Below, in pieces: positions 8,309 through 17,769 of a stretch of DNA of 64,000 nt (its first letter is position 1; every line of letters begins with the position of its first letter). Below the pieces are notes generated by a model. That model worked only from the letters and a program-made list of their open reading frames with translations. It was not told the origin of the DNA and searched no databases. The stretch comes from Bombiscardovia asteroides_K (lineage in GTDB: Bacteria > Actinomycetota > Actinomycetes > Actinomycetales > Bifidobacteriaceae): positions 372,001-436,000 of the forward strand of contig NZ_CP181447.1 of assembly GCF_048001765.1 (NCBI RefSeq). The letters are read 5' to 3'. A program made the position numbers and the translations under genes.

Positions 8309-10786
8309 ATGTCGGCAGTGGCTCGTGTTGGCCTGCACAGCACCGTGGCCTCACTGGTGGCCAACAGGCGTCGGGTGAGCGCTCTCAAGGCTCTGGGTGT
8401 GGTCACGGTGGGGGATGCGCTGACCTACTATCCTTTCCGCATTACCGAACCCATGCAGGTCACCACCATTGCCGGCATTCGGCTGGGGGAGCCCTGTGCC
8501 TTCGCCGCCCGGGTTGATCAGGTGCGTCTGGTGCCACTGAGCGGGCACCGGGGTTTTCGGCTGGATGTGATGGTGGACGATGCGGCCTTCGTCACCGGTC
8601 GAGGTGGCACTCCGCTGTCGGTCAGGCTGGTCTTCTTCTCTCACAAGAAGCCCTATATGGACTGGATGGTCCGTCGGCTGCAGGTAGGGGCGGATTTGGT
8701 CGTAGCCGGTGAGCCCGGTGTCTACATGGACCAGCTCCAGTTCACCCATCCTGAGACCCTGGTTGTTGCCGATGCCGATCAGGAAATTGCTGTGGACGCT
8801 TCCCGGCCCGATGCGGCCAGCCTTGACGAGGCTCTGGAGCGCGTCCGTCGCCCGCGGCCGGTCTATCACGCCAGCTCACGAATCTCCTCGGACCATATTC
8901 ACGATGTCATTCTTGGTTTTCTGCGTCTGCTGGCACAGGCCGATGGTGCATCTGGACCCATACCCCCAGCCGGCGCCGCCGAGGAGGAGCAGGCCAGTGC
9001 CGAGGTTCGCATCAATCCGGAAGCGCTGGGCCGGGCCATACCTGATGTGCTGCCCGAGCAGGTCCGTGTTGATCAAGGGCTGATGCATCGTGCCCGTGCC
9101 CTCTTGGGCATACATGCCCCCGACAGCCCTGACGACTTCGCTGCGGCCCGTAAGACCCTGCGCTACGAGGAGGCCTTCGTCTCGCAGACGGCCCTTCTAC
9201 AGACCCGTCGCCAGACTCAAGAGCAGCCAACTTACCCATGCGTGGATTCGGGTGCCGACCGTCCGGACACCCTGCCCGCTCGTTTCATCGACTCCCTGCC
9301 ATTCCAGCTGACTGATGGCCAGCGTCAGGTCATCAAGGATATAGGCGTCGACATGGCCAAGGATCAGCCCATGCAGCGACTTCTGCAGGGCGAGGTTGGC
9401 TCCGGCAAGACCGTGGTGGCCCTGGCGGCCATGCTTCAGGCGGTCCAGGCTGGCCATCAGGCTGTCTTGGTGGCTCCGACCCAGGTGTTGGCCGAGCAGC
9501 ACTATGCCTCTATCGGTGGCATGCTCAAGGCCATGGGCACCGATGTGACCGCCACTGCCGTAGAAGGACGCCATAAGCGTGTGGACAACGTCACCATGAT
9601 CCGTATGACTGATCAGCTGGTACTGCCTCTGGTACTGCTGACCGGCGGCATGAGACTGGCCCAGCGCCGCTCTGCCCTGGCTGTCTCGGCCTCGGGCCGT
9701 CCCTGCATCGTCATCGCCACCCACGCGGCCTTCTCCAAGACCTTCCAGGCCCCCAACCTGGCCCTCACCGTCATAGACGAGCAGCATCGTTTCGGGGTTG
9801 AGCAGCGCGAGGAGCTACGTCGCAAATCCGAGCGGGTTCCCCACCTGCTGATCATGACCGCTACGCCCATTCCGCGTACAGCCGCCATGACCTGGTTCGG
9901 CGATCTAGACATCTCCGCCCTGACCGAGCTGCCCAGCAACCGCAAGCCGGTCCGCACGCACGTCATCGCCGAGTCTGACGGAGCGACCATGGGTGCCATG
10001 TTCTTGCACCTGCGTCGACGGATTGAGGCTGGGGAGCGGGCCTATGTCATCTGCGCCCGCATCGACGATGAGGACGATCCCTCGGCCGCGTCCGACCATC
10101 CTGACCAATCTGGCGAAGCCGATTCCCAGCCTCAGCTGTTGGTCGATGAGGGCCAGGGGAGTAGCCAGCGTCCGCCTCTGCACTCGGTAGCTGAAATGAG
10201 CCAGCGCCTGGCGGCCCTGCCGCAGTTCCAGGGCATTGCCATGGCCACGCTGACTGGTCGGGATGACGACACCACCAAGAATGCTGTCATGGCGGACTTT
10301 GCCTCGGGCCGCACGCCCCTGCTGGTAGCCACCACTGTGGTGGAGGTGGGGGTGGACGTGCCCCAAGCCTCCTGCATTGTCATCTTCGATGCTGATCGGT
10401 TTGGACTCTCCCAGCTTCATCAGTTGCGTGGCAGGGTGGGACGCGGCGGCACAGACTCCTGGGCCTTCCTGATCTCGCGTGCCCCTGCGGATTCCCCGGC
10501 TGCCGAGCGGCTTGACGTCATTGGCGACACCACCGATGGGGCCAAAATCGCTGAGGAGGACATTCGCATCAGGGGAGCTGGCGACGTGCTGGGTGATGCC
10601 CAGTCCGGCGGGCATTCCTCCCTGAAGCTTTTGCGGGTGGTTACCGATGCGCCCATGATTGCCCGTGCTCGAACCCAGGCCGGCCAACTCTTGGAGTCCG
10701 ACCCTACCCTGGCCGGGCAGCCCGAGCTGGCTGGCGCCGTTCTGGACTTCATGAGGGGCAACGAAGGTTTCCTGGTCTCCAGCTGA
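8309..10786 (+). CDS. recG: ATP-dependent DNA helicase RecG
   Basis: Branch-migration helicase that reverses stalled replication forks and processes Holliday junctions. The 825-residue protein has an N-terminal wedge/OB region, Walker A GEVGSGKT near residue 362, a DEQH Walker B (VIDEQHRFGV) near 489, motif III MTATPIPRT, and the C-terminal helicase domain with GRVGRGG. Start ATG 8309 is preceded by GGGAGGTGATC. It is longer than E. coli RecG (693). Part of the excess is an acidic, Ser/Gln-rich low-complexity insert around residues 585-625 inside the second helicase lobe, and there is another near residues 215-230. It runs into rsmD with a 16-base gap, so co-transcription is likely. Confidence 0.96.
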   Translation: MSAVARVGLHSTVASLVANRRRVSALKALGVVTVGDALTYYPFRITEPMQVTTIAGIRLGEPCAFAARVDQVRLVPLSGHRGFRLDVMVDDAAFVTGRGGTPLSVRLVFFSHKKPYMDWMVRRLQVGADLVVAGEPGVYMDQLQFTHPETLVVADADQEIAVDASRPDAASLDEALERVRRPRPVYHASSRISSDHIHDVILGFLRLLAQADGASGPIPPAGAAEEEQASAEVRINPEALGRAIPDVLPEQVRVDQGLMHRARALLGIHAPDSPDDFAAARKTLRYEEAFVSQTALLQTRRQTQEQPTYPCVDSGADRPDTLPARFIDSLPFQLTDGQRQVIKDIGVDMAKDQPMQRLLQGEVGSGKTVVALAAMLQAVQAGHQAVLVAPTQVLAEQHYASIGGMLKAMGTDVTATAVEGRHKRVDNVTMIRMTDQLVLPLVLLTGGMRLAQRRSALAVSASGRPCIVIATHAAFSKTFQAPNLALTVIDEQHRFGVEQREELRRKSERVPHLLIMTATPIPRTAAMTWFGDLDISALTELPSNRKPVRTHVIAESDGATMGAMFLHLRRRIEAGERAYVICARIDDEDDPSAASDHPDQSGEADSQPQLLVDEGQGSSQRPPLHSVAEMSQRLAALPQFQGIAMATLTGRDDDTTKNAVMADFASGRTPLLVATTVVEVGVDVPQASCIVIFDADRFGLSQLHQLRGRVGRGGTDSWAFLISRAPADSPAAERLDVIGDTTDGAKIAEEDIRIRGAGDVLGDAQSGGHSSLKLLRVVTDAPMIARARTQAGQLLESDPTLAGQPELAGAVLDFMRGNEGFLVSS

Positions 10787-10802
10787 AAGGACAACGGACC
10801 AT

Positions 10803-11402
10803 ATGCACATCATCGCCGGCCGCTTCAAGGGATTCCCCATTCCTGCAGCCCTCAAGGGCACCCGGCCCACCACCGATCGGACCAAGGAAGCCATCTTCTC
10901 CCACCTGGAGTCCGAAGGCTTGCTGCCCGATGCACGAGTTCTTGATTTATTCGCCGGTACCGGGGCTTTGGGATTCGAAGCCCTCTCCCGCGGGGCCCAG
11001 AGCCTAGTTGCCGTGGAGTCTTCCGGCCGCGTCGCTGGACTGCTGTCTCGTTCGGCTGCAGGGTTGCGCCATCATCCAGCTTGGGATCAAACCATGGATA
11101 TTCGTGTCAGCAGAAATCGTGCCGAGCGCTTTGTCCGTCCCCTCTCCTCCGGTCATGAGGACGCCGCTCTGTCCGAGGCTTGCTTCGACCTGGTCTTCAT
11201 GGACCCGCCCTATGATCTGTCGACTGCGGATTGCCAGAGCATTATGACCGGTCTGACTGGCCGCGGAATGGTGGACGATGGAGGCATGATCATTCTGGAG
11301 CGATCGACACGCACCCCGTCGCCCACGGCTCCTGAAGGATGGGCCATTGATCAGGCTCGCACTTACGGGGAAACAGCAGTCTACTATCTGACAGCCTGCT
11401 GA
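10803..11402 (+). CDS. rsmD: 16S rRNA (guanine(966)-N2)-methyltransferase
   Basis: S-adenosylmethionine-dependent methyltransferase acting on G966 of 16S rRNA in the small subunit. The SAM-binding motif I is DLFAGTGALGFEALSRGA, and the catalytic (N/D)PP(Y/F) motif appears as MDPPYDL. The N terminus (MHIIAGRFKG) and length (199 residues) are normal for RsmD. It follows recG closely; recG-rsmD-coaD is a common actinobacterial order, but coaD is about 28 kb away here. Confidence 0.93.
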   Translation: MHIIAGRFKGFPIPAALKGTRPTTDRTKEAIFSHLESEGLLPDARVLDLFAGTGALGFEALSRGAQSLVAVESSGRVAGLLSRSAAGLRHHPAWDQTMDIRVSRNRAERFVRPLSSGHEDAALSEACFDLVFMDPPYDLSTADCQSIMTGLTGRGMVDDGGMIILERSTRTPSPTAPEGWAIDQARTYGETAVYYLTAC

Positions 11403-11427
11403 TTATCCCTGCAAATTTGGCGGCTGA

Positions 11428-12357
11428 TCAATTTGAAGGCTGGTCCAGAGGTCTCGGATGGGTTTTCCCTGTGTCCCAGCCCAGGTCTTCCAAGAGACGG
11501 CGGTCATGCTTATCCAGGGTTGAGCAGTCCAATCGGGCAATCAGGTCGGGACGGATTCGACTGGTTCGCCTGATGGCCTCATCGCGCCGGAATCTGTCCA
11601 CCTTTCCGTGGTCGCCGCTGGTCAGTATCTCGGGCACGGCCATACCGCGCCAGGTGGTGGGGCGTGTGTACTGGCGATATTCCAGCAGCGGTTCGTCCCC
11701 GGTGTAGGACTCTTGCACAATGGATTCAGGATTGCCCATGAAGCCGGGCAGGAGCCGGGTGATCGCCTCCAGCATGACCGAAACGGCCACCTCGCCCCCA
11801 TTGAGCACGTAGTCGCCAATGGAGTATTCCCGGACGTCGATCCCCTGATTCCGGTAGTAGTCGGGAATGCGTGCGTCGTAGCCCTCATAGCGGCCGCAGC
11901 CGAATACCAGCCTCTTCGCCCGTGACAGCTCTGTTGCATCGGCCTGGGTGAACAGGGGGGCTGATGGATTGGGGAAGATCAGAACGGGTCTTGCCTGGCC
12001 CGTCTCGTGGCTGTCTATAGATGAATCTGCCTCGGACACCGTGCCATAACTGCTGTCGTTTTGTTCTTCAGCATCAGCCGTGTCGGCTGTCTGGTCTGCG
12101 GATGGTTTCTGCAAAGCTGATTCGTCTGGCAAGCCCAACAAATCGTCCAGGCATTGGCCCCAAACTTCGGGTTTCATGACCATGCCGGCTCCGCCGCCTA
12201 CCGGAGTGTCATCCACGGAGTGATGCACGTCATGGGTCCAGTCGCGCAGGTTGTGGGCGCGTATGGTCACCAGGCCTTTCTCCTGAGCCTTGCCTAGCAG
12301 GCTGAGTCCAGTTACGTCAAAATACTCGGGGAAGACAGAGACGATATCGATTTGCAT
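11428..12357 (-). CDS. trmD: tRNA (guanine(37)-N1)-methyltransferase
   Basis: SPOUT-class enzyme methylating G37 of tRNAs to prevent frameshifting. Motifs are the N-terminal DIVSVFPEYFD, GGGAGMVMKPEVW, the knot segment GRYEGYDARIPDY and the SAM loop YSIGDYVLNGGE. I start at ATG 12357 (MQIDIVSV, 309 residues), the typical N terminus, rather than 18 bases upstream. The protein is longer than most TrmDs (about 240-260) because of an acidic Ser/Asp/Gln-rich insert at about residues 75-122. The gene is not with rpsP-rimM here, though it is in many bacteria. It is convergent with rsmD. Confidence 0.95.
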   Translation of the reverse strand: MQIDIVSVFPEYFDVTGLSLLGKAQEKGLVTIRAHNLRDWTHDVHHSVDDTPVGGGAGMVMKPEVWGQCLDDLLGLPDESALQKPSADQTADTADAEEQNDSSYGTVSEADSSIDSHETGQARPVLIFPNPSAPLFTQADATELSRAKRLVFGCGRYEGYDARIPDYYRNQGIDVREYSIGDYVLNGGEVAVSVMLEAITRLLPGFMGNPESIVQESYTGDEPLLEYRQYTRPTTWRGMAVPEILTSGDHGKVDRFRRDEAIRRTSRIRPDLIARLDCSTLDKHDRRLLEDLGWDTGKTHPRPLDQPSN

Positions 12358-12558
12358 GTCACCAACTCTACCCAAGCCTGTTCGGGTCAGGAGTGTGCAC
12401 GAATTGGTAGGCCAGTGGGTGCTACACTAACTGGGTCTTCAAAGGTTGTGGATGTAAACAGGCTCGTCGTAGCATGCGGCTGTCAGCCCGCCGCCACCTT
12501 GGGAGATGTCATCAACGCAGCCAGAGAGCTATAACCGTTGCGCAAACAGCAATGAGGG

Positions 12559-12592
12559 TGGCATCGCATGATGCCATGCCGTACGGATCCGT
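12559..12592. promoter_or_regulatory. Two palindromes upstream of the MFS gene
   Basis: TGGCATC-GCAT-GATGCCA (12559-12576) is a perfect inverted repeat and ACGGATCCGT (12583-12592) a perfect 10-base palindrome, both 45-80 bases before the MFS start. They could be an operator for an unseen regulator or leader hairpins; no regulator gene is adjacent. Confidence 0.35.
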
Positions 12593-12638
12593 GGAGATGG
12601 CTATGTGAACAGTCTGATGCGTTAGGAGCGGACGGTCC

Positions 12639-14042
12639 ATGGTCGACCATGTTGATAAGAGAACAAAACTGCTGATTACCGGCACTGCCGGGCTCGCCTT
12701 CTGCGGGGTCCTTTTGGAGACCTCGCTCAACGTCACCTTTCCGGAGATGACCCAGTACTTCAAAACCGGGCTGGGCACGGTTCAATGGCTGACTACCGGC
12801 TATCTGCTGGTGGTGGCCTTGACGGTTCTGGCTGCCGCCTGGCTGGAGTACTCATTCACGACCCGCGCATTGATTCTAACCAGCGTAGGAATATTCCTGG
12901 GCAGCGACCTGATGTGTATCCTTGCTCCCTGCTTTCCCGTTCTCATGGCGGGGCGCCTCCTGCAGGGCGTCAGCACTGGTATCGCTCTTCCCCTGGTGTT
13001 TTCGTTGATCATGAAAAAGGTTCCTCTCCACATCCAGGGTCGTTACGTGGGCAGCGCCGGCATGGCGGTGGCCCTGGCACCCTCCCTGGGGCCGACCTTT
13101 GGTGGAGCCGTTATCCAGGCCCTGTCCTGGCGAGACATCTTCCTGATTGTGTTGCCCATCGAGCTGGTCTTCGGAATCATCGCACTCATCGCAGCTGACA
13201 AGGAGAGCGCCCATGTCGGCCCCTTCGCCTGGCTTCAGTTCCTTCTTCTGGGTGTCTTTCTGACCGGGCTGACCCTGGGGCTGAGCACCCTGGATGTTCA
13301 TGGGCCCATTACCTGGCTGTCCCTGTTCATCGGTGTTCTGGCCCTTGCTGCAGGAGTCTGGGCCCTTGCGCATCAGCGCACCAGGCTGATCAACATCGCA
13401 GTCTTCCGGAGCCGTACCTTCACTCTGGCCCTGATTCTCTACTTCCTGGTCCAGTCCGTCCAGATCGGCCTGACATTTATCCTGCCCAACATGGCCCAGT
13501 CCGTCCTGGGGGAGACCTCCACCGTGGCTGGCTTGCTTCTGCTGCCGGGGAGCCTGCTCTCCGCCCTCTGCCAGCCCATTACAGGCGGCTACCTGGATGG
13601 CCATGGTCTGCGTGGACTGCTGGCGGTGGGAAGCGTTGCCTTCTTCCTCTCGGCCTTAGGCTTCCTGGTCCTCAGCCGGCACTTGTCCGTTCCGCTGATG
13701 ATTCTTCTCTACGCCTGCTACATGGTTGGTCAGGCCTGCGTCTTCAACAACCTGCTCACGGTTGGGCTGCAGCATATCCCAGCCAAACTGGTGCCTGACG
13801 GTAATGCGCTCTTCAACACCCTTCAGCAGTATTCAGGTGCCGCCTCGACCGGCGTTCTGGCCGCCATAATCACGGGCATGCCCAAGGCCCGAGGGATTCA
13901 TGCCGGCGTTCAGGCCTTCCAGTTCGGAGCCGTCTGGGCTTTCATCTTCGTCTTTCTCATCGTCCTGGTCATCCTCTTGGTGGCCTGGTTCCTGGAGCGC
14001 AGCCTGGCCAGACAGGATAAGAGCGAGATTCAGGTTGTATGA
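12639..14042 (+). CDS. MFS transporter, DHA2 (EmrB/QacA-like) family
   Basis: Predicted proton-driven exporter in the cytoplasmic membrane, probably multidrug. The 467-residue protein is almost wholly hydrophobic with about 14 predicted helices. The N-terminal pattern LLETSLNVTFPEM followed by VQWLTTGYLL is typical of DHA2 proteins, and MAGRLLQGVSTGIALPLVF matches the conserved motif after helix 3. TAGGAG lies 10 bases upstream of the ATG. It is monocistronic and divergent from trmD. The substrate cannot be predicted. Confidence 0.9.
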   Translation: MVDHVDKRTKLLITGTAGLAFCGVLLETSLNVTFPEMTQYFKTGLGTVQWLTTGYLLVVALTVLAAAWLEYSFTTRALILTSVGIFLGSDLMCILAPCFPVLMAGRLLQGVSTGIALPLVFSLIMKKVPLHIQGRYVGSAGMAVALAPSLGPTFGGAVIQALSWRDIFLIVLPIELVFGIIALIAADKESAHVGPFAWLQFLLLGVFLTGLTLGLSTLDVHGPITWLSLFIGVLALAAGVWALAHQRTRLINIAVFRSRTFTLALILYFLVQSVQIGLTFILPNMAQSVLGETSTVAGLLLLPGSLLSALCQPITGGYLDGHGLRGLLAVGSVAFFLSALGFLVLSRHLSVPLMILLYACYMVGQACVFNNLLTVGLQHIPAKLVPDGNALFNTLQQYSGAASTGVLAAIITGMPKARGIHAGVQAFQFGAVWAFIFVFLIVLVILLVAWFLERSLARQDKSEIQVV

Positions 14043-14072
14043 CCTCTGATTCCCTCTGAAAGGCTAGTGGTT

Positions 14073-15089
14073 TTAATTCAGGAATGAGATGCCGACCCAG
14101 ACGGCCCAACCTAGTGCAAGGACCAGGTAGGGCCACCAGTGCATGCGGGTGATGGCCACGAACTCCCGGATGAAGGCAGTCGGCCAGTAGTAGCCCTTGG
14201 TGTGTGAGCCGATCCCGTCGGCATTCAGTCCTACCTTGCTGGCGTATTCGCTGGCTCGGAAGACGTGGTAGTCACTGGTGACCAGGGCCACCCGGTAATG
14301 CTCTGGCCCGGTGCCCATCTCGTAGCGGTCATCCAGTATCTGCTTGGAGTAGCGCAGGTTCTCCAGGGTCGTGGTCGACCGGTCCTCCATGATGATGGCC
14401 TCGGCCGGCACCCCACAAGAATTGCGCAGATACTGAGCCATGGCCCTGGCCTCGCTGATGGCCTCGTCCGGGCCCTGCCCGCCTGAGACCACGAAGCGCC
14501 CGTTTCGTCCCTGCCGCTCCCAGAGGTCTACGGCCTTGTCCAACCGTCCCCGGAGCAGGGGTGTGGGCTCTTCGCCGCGCAGACCGGCTCCATGGATGAT
14601 GATGTAGTCGTAGCGACGCTTGCGGGGCAGCATCCTGTAGAAGTTGGAATAGAGCAGCAGGGCCAGGAAGGAGAAGAAGAACCAGGTGGCTTCCAGGTCG
14701 ATCAGCCCGGCCAGTTTCTGCAGCCATGAGGGGGCGCCGAATCCAGCCAGGAGGGGCGAAAGAATCATGTAGGCCACCACGGCCAGCGCCAGCAGTCCGG
14801 GCAGCAGAGTGGTCAGGGAGACCCCCTCGTGCCGGATGACGATGACCGTGTTGGCCAGCAGGAAGCAGATCACCAGCAGGGGGGAGAGGATGAGCAGGAT
14901 GACCAGAGGCAGGATCAGCCAGCGCATCCCGAACTGCAGAAGAAGCGCTCCCCCCAGGGTCAGCAGGAGGAGCAGGAGCCAGATGGCATTGCGGAACTGC
15001 CGTGGCTCCTTGTGCAAGTCCCAGAGGAAGAGCAGGCCGAAGATGATGGCGGGTGCGTAGAGCAGGAGGAGTTGCAGGTGGTTGGACAT
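14073..15089 (-). CDS. YdcF/DUF218 family membrane protein
   Basis: Predicted integral membrane protein with a cytoplasm- or surface-facing DUF218 domain, related to SanA/ElyC/YdcF, a family linked to envelope integrity. The N-terminal half carries about five hydrophobic segments. The C-terminal DUF218 domain has YIIIHGAGLRG, the RLDKAVDLW helix, VVSGGQGPDEAISEA, EDRSTTTLENL and VTSDYHVFRA. It is 338 residues long, with ATG 15089. The biochemical reaction of the family is unsettled. It is convergent with the MFS gene, with about 30 bases between. Confidence 0.85.
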   Translation of the reverse strand: MSNHLQLLLLYAPAIIFGLLFLWDLHKEPRQFRNAIWLLLLLLTLGGALLLQFGMRWLILPLVILLILSPLLVICFLLANTVIVIRHEGVSLTTLLPGLLALAVVAYMILSPLLAGFGAPSWLQKLAGLIDLEATWFFFSFLALLLYSNFYRMLPRKRRYDYIIIHGAGLRGEEPTPLLRGRLDKAVDLWERQGRNGRFVVSGGQGPDEAISEARAMAQYLRNSCGVPAEAIIMEDRSTTTLENLRYSKQILDDRYEMGTGPEHYRVALVTSDYHVFRASEYASKVGLNADGIGSHTKGYYWPTAFIREFVAITRMHWWPYLVLALGWAVWVGISFLN

Positions 15090-15448
15090 GCGCCGATTGC
15101 CCCTTTCACGAGAATGGCCGCGCAGGGTCTGACTCCACTGTAGCGAATCGGTCAGTCACCTCCCATCCTTGACATGCCCAAGATTCCCAGACCGTCGTGG
15201 TAGCATATATGTGGTAAATCTCACACGTTCAATAGCTGAGGGTGGGCGATTCCCGACGGTGCGAACTCCAGGTCGAGACCATGATAATGATGGGTCCTTT
15301 CAAGGATTGCGCATCGGTGTCCGCATGGACGTGGTCGGTCGCAAGGCAGCGATGCGTTGGAAGGATTAGGGGTTCAAGTGATGTTGGGTTTCTCCGCAAT
15401 CCGGAAATTGTTCGGATCTGGCGTGCAAGGTTGTAGAGAGGTGCGGTA
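15090..15448. other. Intergenic region upstream of lutA
   Basis: 359 bases between divergent genes. A TTGACA occurs at 15169-15174 but no -10 box is at proper spacing. GATAAT at 15283-15288 is a possible -10 with a poor -35. No convincing open frame or RNA gene was seen. The lut promoter and operator should be here. The long leader is unusual for a catabolic operon. Confidence 0.5.
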
Positions 15449-16267
15449 ATGAAAGTAGTAATATTCTCCACCTGCGTGGTGGACCTCATGTTTCCGAACG
15501 TGGGGAAGGCCATGGTGGAGGTGCTGGAGCGGTTCGGCTGCGACACCTATCTACCCAAGGAACAGATCTGCTGCGCCCAGCCCACTTTCAACAGCGGGTA
15601 TGTCAAAGAGAGCATGCAGGTCATGCGCAATGAGGTCGACGCCCTGCTGAGCGTGGATGCCGACTACATCGTGGGTCCGGCAGGCTCCTGCGTGAATATG
15701 CTCAAGGAGCTGCCCTTCCATTTGCGGGCTGACCCTGTCTATGCGGCCAAGGCACAGACCATGGCTGACAAGACCTATGAGTTCTCGCAGTTCCTCTATC
15801 GGGTGCTGGGTGTGCTTGATGCCGGTGCCGAACTCGACGCTGTGGCCACCTACCACCGATCCTGTCACATGACTCGGCTGCTGGGGGAGCGGACCAGCCC
15901 ATTCGTTCTGTTGGATCACGTCAAGGGCCTGACCATGGTCCCCTTGCCCCACATCGAGAACTGCTGCGGGTTCGGCGGCATGTTCTCCATGAAGGAGCCT
16001 GAGATCTCCAAGCAGATGGTGGACGAGAAGGTAAACGACGTGCTCAGCACCAAGGCCAGCATCCTCATCTCCTGCGATCCGGGCTGCCTGATGAACATCG
16101 GCGGTCGCTTCAACCGGCGTGGCGAGAAGATCACCATCATGCACCTGGCTGAGGTGCTCAATCACAACGTGGACATGAGTCGCGTCAAGTATGTGGAAGG
16201 CCGCTCTGCTGGCGATGGGGCCGTGGGTTCCGCCAGGGCTGCCAAGAAAGAGGGGGCTCTGGTATGA
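15449..16267 (+). CDS. lutA: L-lactate oxidation complex subunit LutA (CCG-domain protein)
   Basis: Subunit of the iron-sulfur L-lactate dehydrogenase LutABC, which oxidises lactate to pyruvate and passes electrons to the respiratory chain. The 272-residue protein has two cysteine-rich CCG domains: QICCAQPTFNSGY with GPAGSC in the first half, and HRSCHMTRLLG with ENCCGFGGMFS in the second. It starts FSTCVVDLMFP, typical of LutA. Its stop overlaps the lutB ATG by four bases (ATGA). The ATG at 15449 is preceded by GAGAGGTGCGGTA. Related GlpC/GlcF subunits are alternatives, but the complete lutABC order settles it. Confidence 0.93.
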   Translation: MKVVIFSTCVVDLMFPNVGKAMVEVLERFGCDTYLPKEQICCAQPTFNSGYVKESMQVMRNEVDALLSVDADYIVGPAGSCVNMLKELPFHLRADPVYAAKAQTMADKTYEFSQFLYRVLGVLDAGAELDAVATYHRSCHMTRLLGERTSPFVLLDHVKGLTMVPLPHIENCCGFGGMFSMKEPEISKQMVDEKVNDVLSTKASILISCDPGCLMNIGGRFNRRGEKITIMHLAEVLNHNVDMSRVKYVEGRSAGDGAVGSARAAKKEGALV

Positions 16268-17769
16268 GCAGCATGGTCAATGGCAAGAAGGCCGCGCAGT
16301 ATCTGCGGACCAGCAAGGCTCCCTTCCTGACCAGGGTCAAAGAGTCCGAGCAGGACCAATTCGCCCAACAGGCCGTGGCCAAGGCACAGGATGCCCAGTG
16401 GGTCAAGCGTGAGGCTGCCCGCCAGGAACTGGGCAACTGGGAGCAGTGGCGCGACCTTGGCGAGCAGATTCGCCAGCACGTCATCCGCTACCTGCCTGAC
16501 TACCTGGAGGAGTTCGCCGACAACGTGGAGAAGCGCGGCGGTCATGTCTTCTTTGCACAGACTGACGATGAGGCTGCCCAGTACATCAAGCAGATCGCCA
16601 TCGAGAAGAAGGCCAAGCACGTCGTCAAAAGCAAGTCGATGGTGACCAGCGAAATCAACCTGGACCCCACGCTGATGACTGTGCCCGGCCTGGAAGTGTT
16701 GGAGACCGACCTGGCCGAGTTCATCCTGGAGGAGGACGACTGGGACCAGCCCACCCACCTGGTCTTCCCCGCCCTGCACAAGAATCGCGAGCAGGTTCGT
16801 CAGGTGTTCGAAAAGAAGCTGGGATACAAGGGCGACAACGACCCTCAGCACATGGCTCGGTTCTCGCGCAAGGTTCTGCGCAAGCACTTCCTTGAGGCCG
16901 ATATGGGCATCACCGGCTGCAACTTCGCCGTGGCGGATACGGGCATGATCAACCTGGTGACCAACGAGGGCAACGCCGACCTGGCCATGTGCATCCCCAA
17001 GACCCAGGTGGTGGTCATGGGCATGGAGCGCCTGGTGCCGACCATGAAGGAGGCCGAGACCATGGACAACATGCTGGCCCGGTCCGCTGTCGGCCAGAAG
17101 CTGACCTCCTACCTGACCTACACTGCGCCACGCACCGGCCAGGAGTCGGACGGACCGGACGATTTCTATGTGGTCATTCTGGACAACGGCCGCTCAAACG
17201 CTCTGGGGACGGTTTTCGAGCCTATCCTCCAGTGCATCCGCTGTGCCTCCTGCCTGAACGTCTGCCCCATTTACCGGCATATCGGCGGCCACGGCTACGG
17301 ATCCATCTATCCGGGCCCTGTTGGCTCGGTGCTCTCGCCAGTGCTGGACGGAGGCTACGACGACTTCGGAGACCTGCCCTACGCCTGCAGCCTGTGCGCA
17401 GCATGTACGGCCACCTGTCCGGTCAAGATTCCTCTGCATCAGCTCATGATCGAGCACAGGCGGATCATGATGGATGACCAGTCCCAGGCCAATCTGATCG
17501 ACGACACGGTCATGAGGGTCATGGGCCTGGGAACCGGCCACTCCTCGCTCTTCCGCACGGCTCTTGGTCTGGATCACACCATGCTGACGCCCATATCCAA
17601 GAAACAGCCGGAGACGGCCAAGAACCTCTTCGCCAGTGATCGACATGTGGAATGGATGCCCTTCGTCTTCGGCGGGTGGACCAAGGTTCGTGATCTGCCG
17701 GATCCGCCCAAGCACGGTCAGAACTTCCGCAGTTGGTTCGCTCATCACAAGAAGGAGCAGCAGGCATGA
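16264..17769 (+). CDS. lutB: L-lactate oxidation complex subunit LutB (iron-sulfur protein)
   Basis: Iron-sulfur subunit of the LutABC lactate dehydrogenase. The 501-residue protein has an N-terminal LUD domain, shared with LutC. It then has two 4Fe-4S motifs: CIRCASCLNVCP near residue 322 and CSLCAACTATCP near 375. A C-terminal DUF3390-type tail (FGGWTKVRDLPDPP) follows. The length matches characterised LutB proteins. It overlaps both lutA and lutC by ATGA, so all three subunits are probably translated in a coupled way and in similar amounts. Confidence 0.94.
   Translation: MSSMVNGKKAAQYLRTSKAPFLTRVKESEQDQFAQQAVAKAQDAQWVKREAARQELGNWEQWRDLGEQIRQHVIRYLPDYLEEFADNVEKRGGHVFFAQTDDEAAQYIKQIAIEKKAKHVVKSKSMVTSEINLDPTLMTVPGLEVLETDLAEFILEEDDWDQPTHLVFPALHKNREQVRQVFEKKLGYKGDNDPQHMARFSRKVLRKHFLEADMGITGCNFAVADTGMINLVTNEGNADLAMCIPKTQVVVMGMERLVPTMKEAETMDNMLARSAVGQKLTSYLTYTAPRTGQESDGPDDFYVVILDNGRSNALGTVFEPILQCIRCASCLNVCPIYRHIGGHGYGSIYPGPVGSVLSPVLDGGYDDFGDLPYACSLCAACTATCPVKIPLHQLMIEHRRIMMDDQSQANLIDDTVMRVMGLGTGHSSLFRTALGLDHTMLTPISKKQPETAKNLFASDRHVEWMPFVFGGWTKVRDLPDPPKHGQNFRSWFAHHKKEQQA

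Noticed and set aside
15241..15300. An FMN-riboswitch-like segment (GGGCGATTCCCGACGGTGCG) before lutA
   Set aside because: Only a few bases resemble the RFN element; the other conserved stems are missing and lut genes are not flavin genes.
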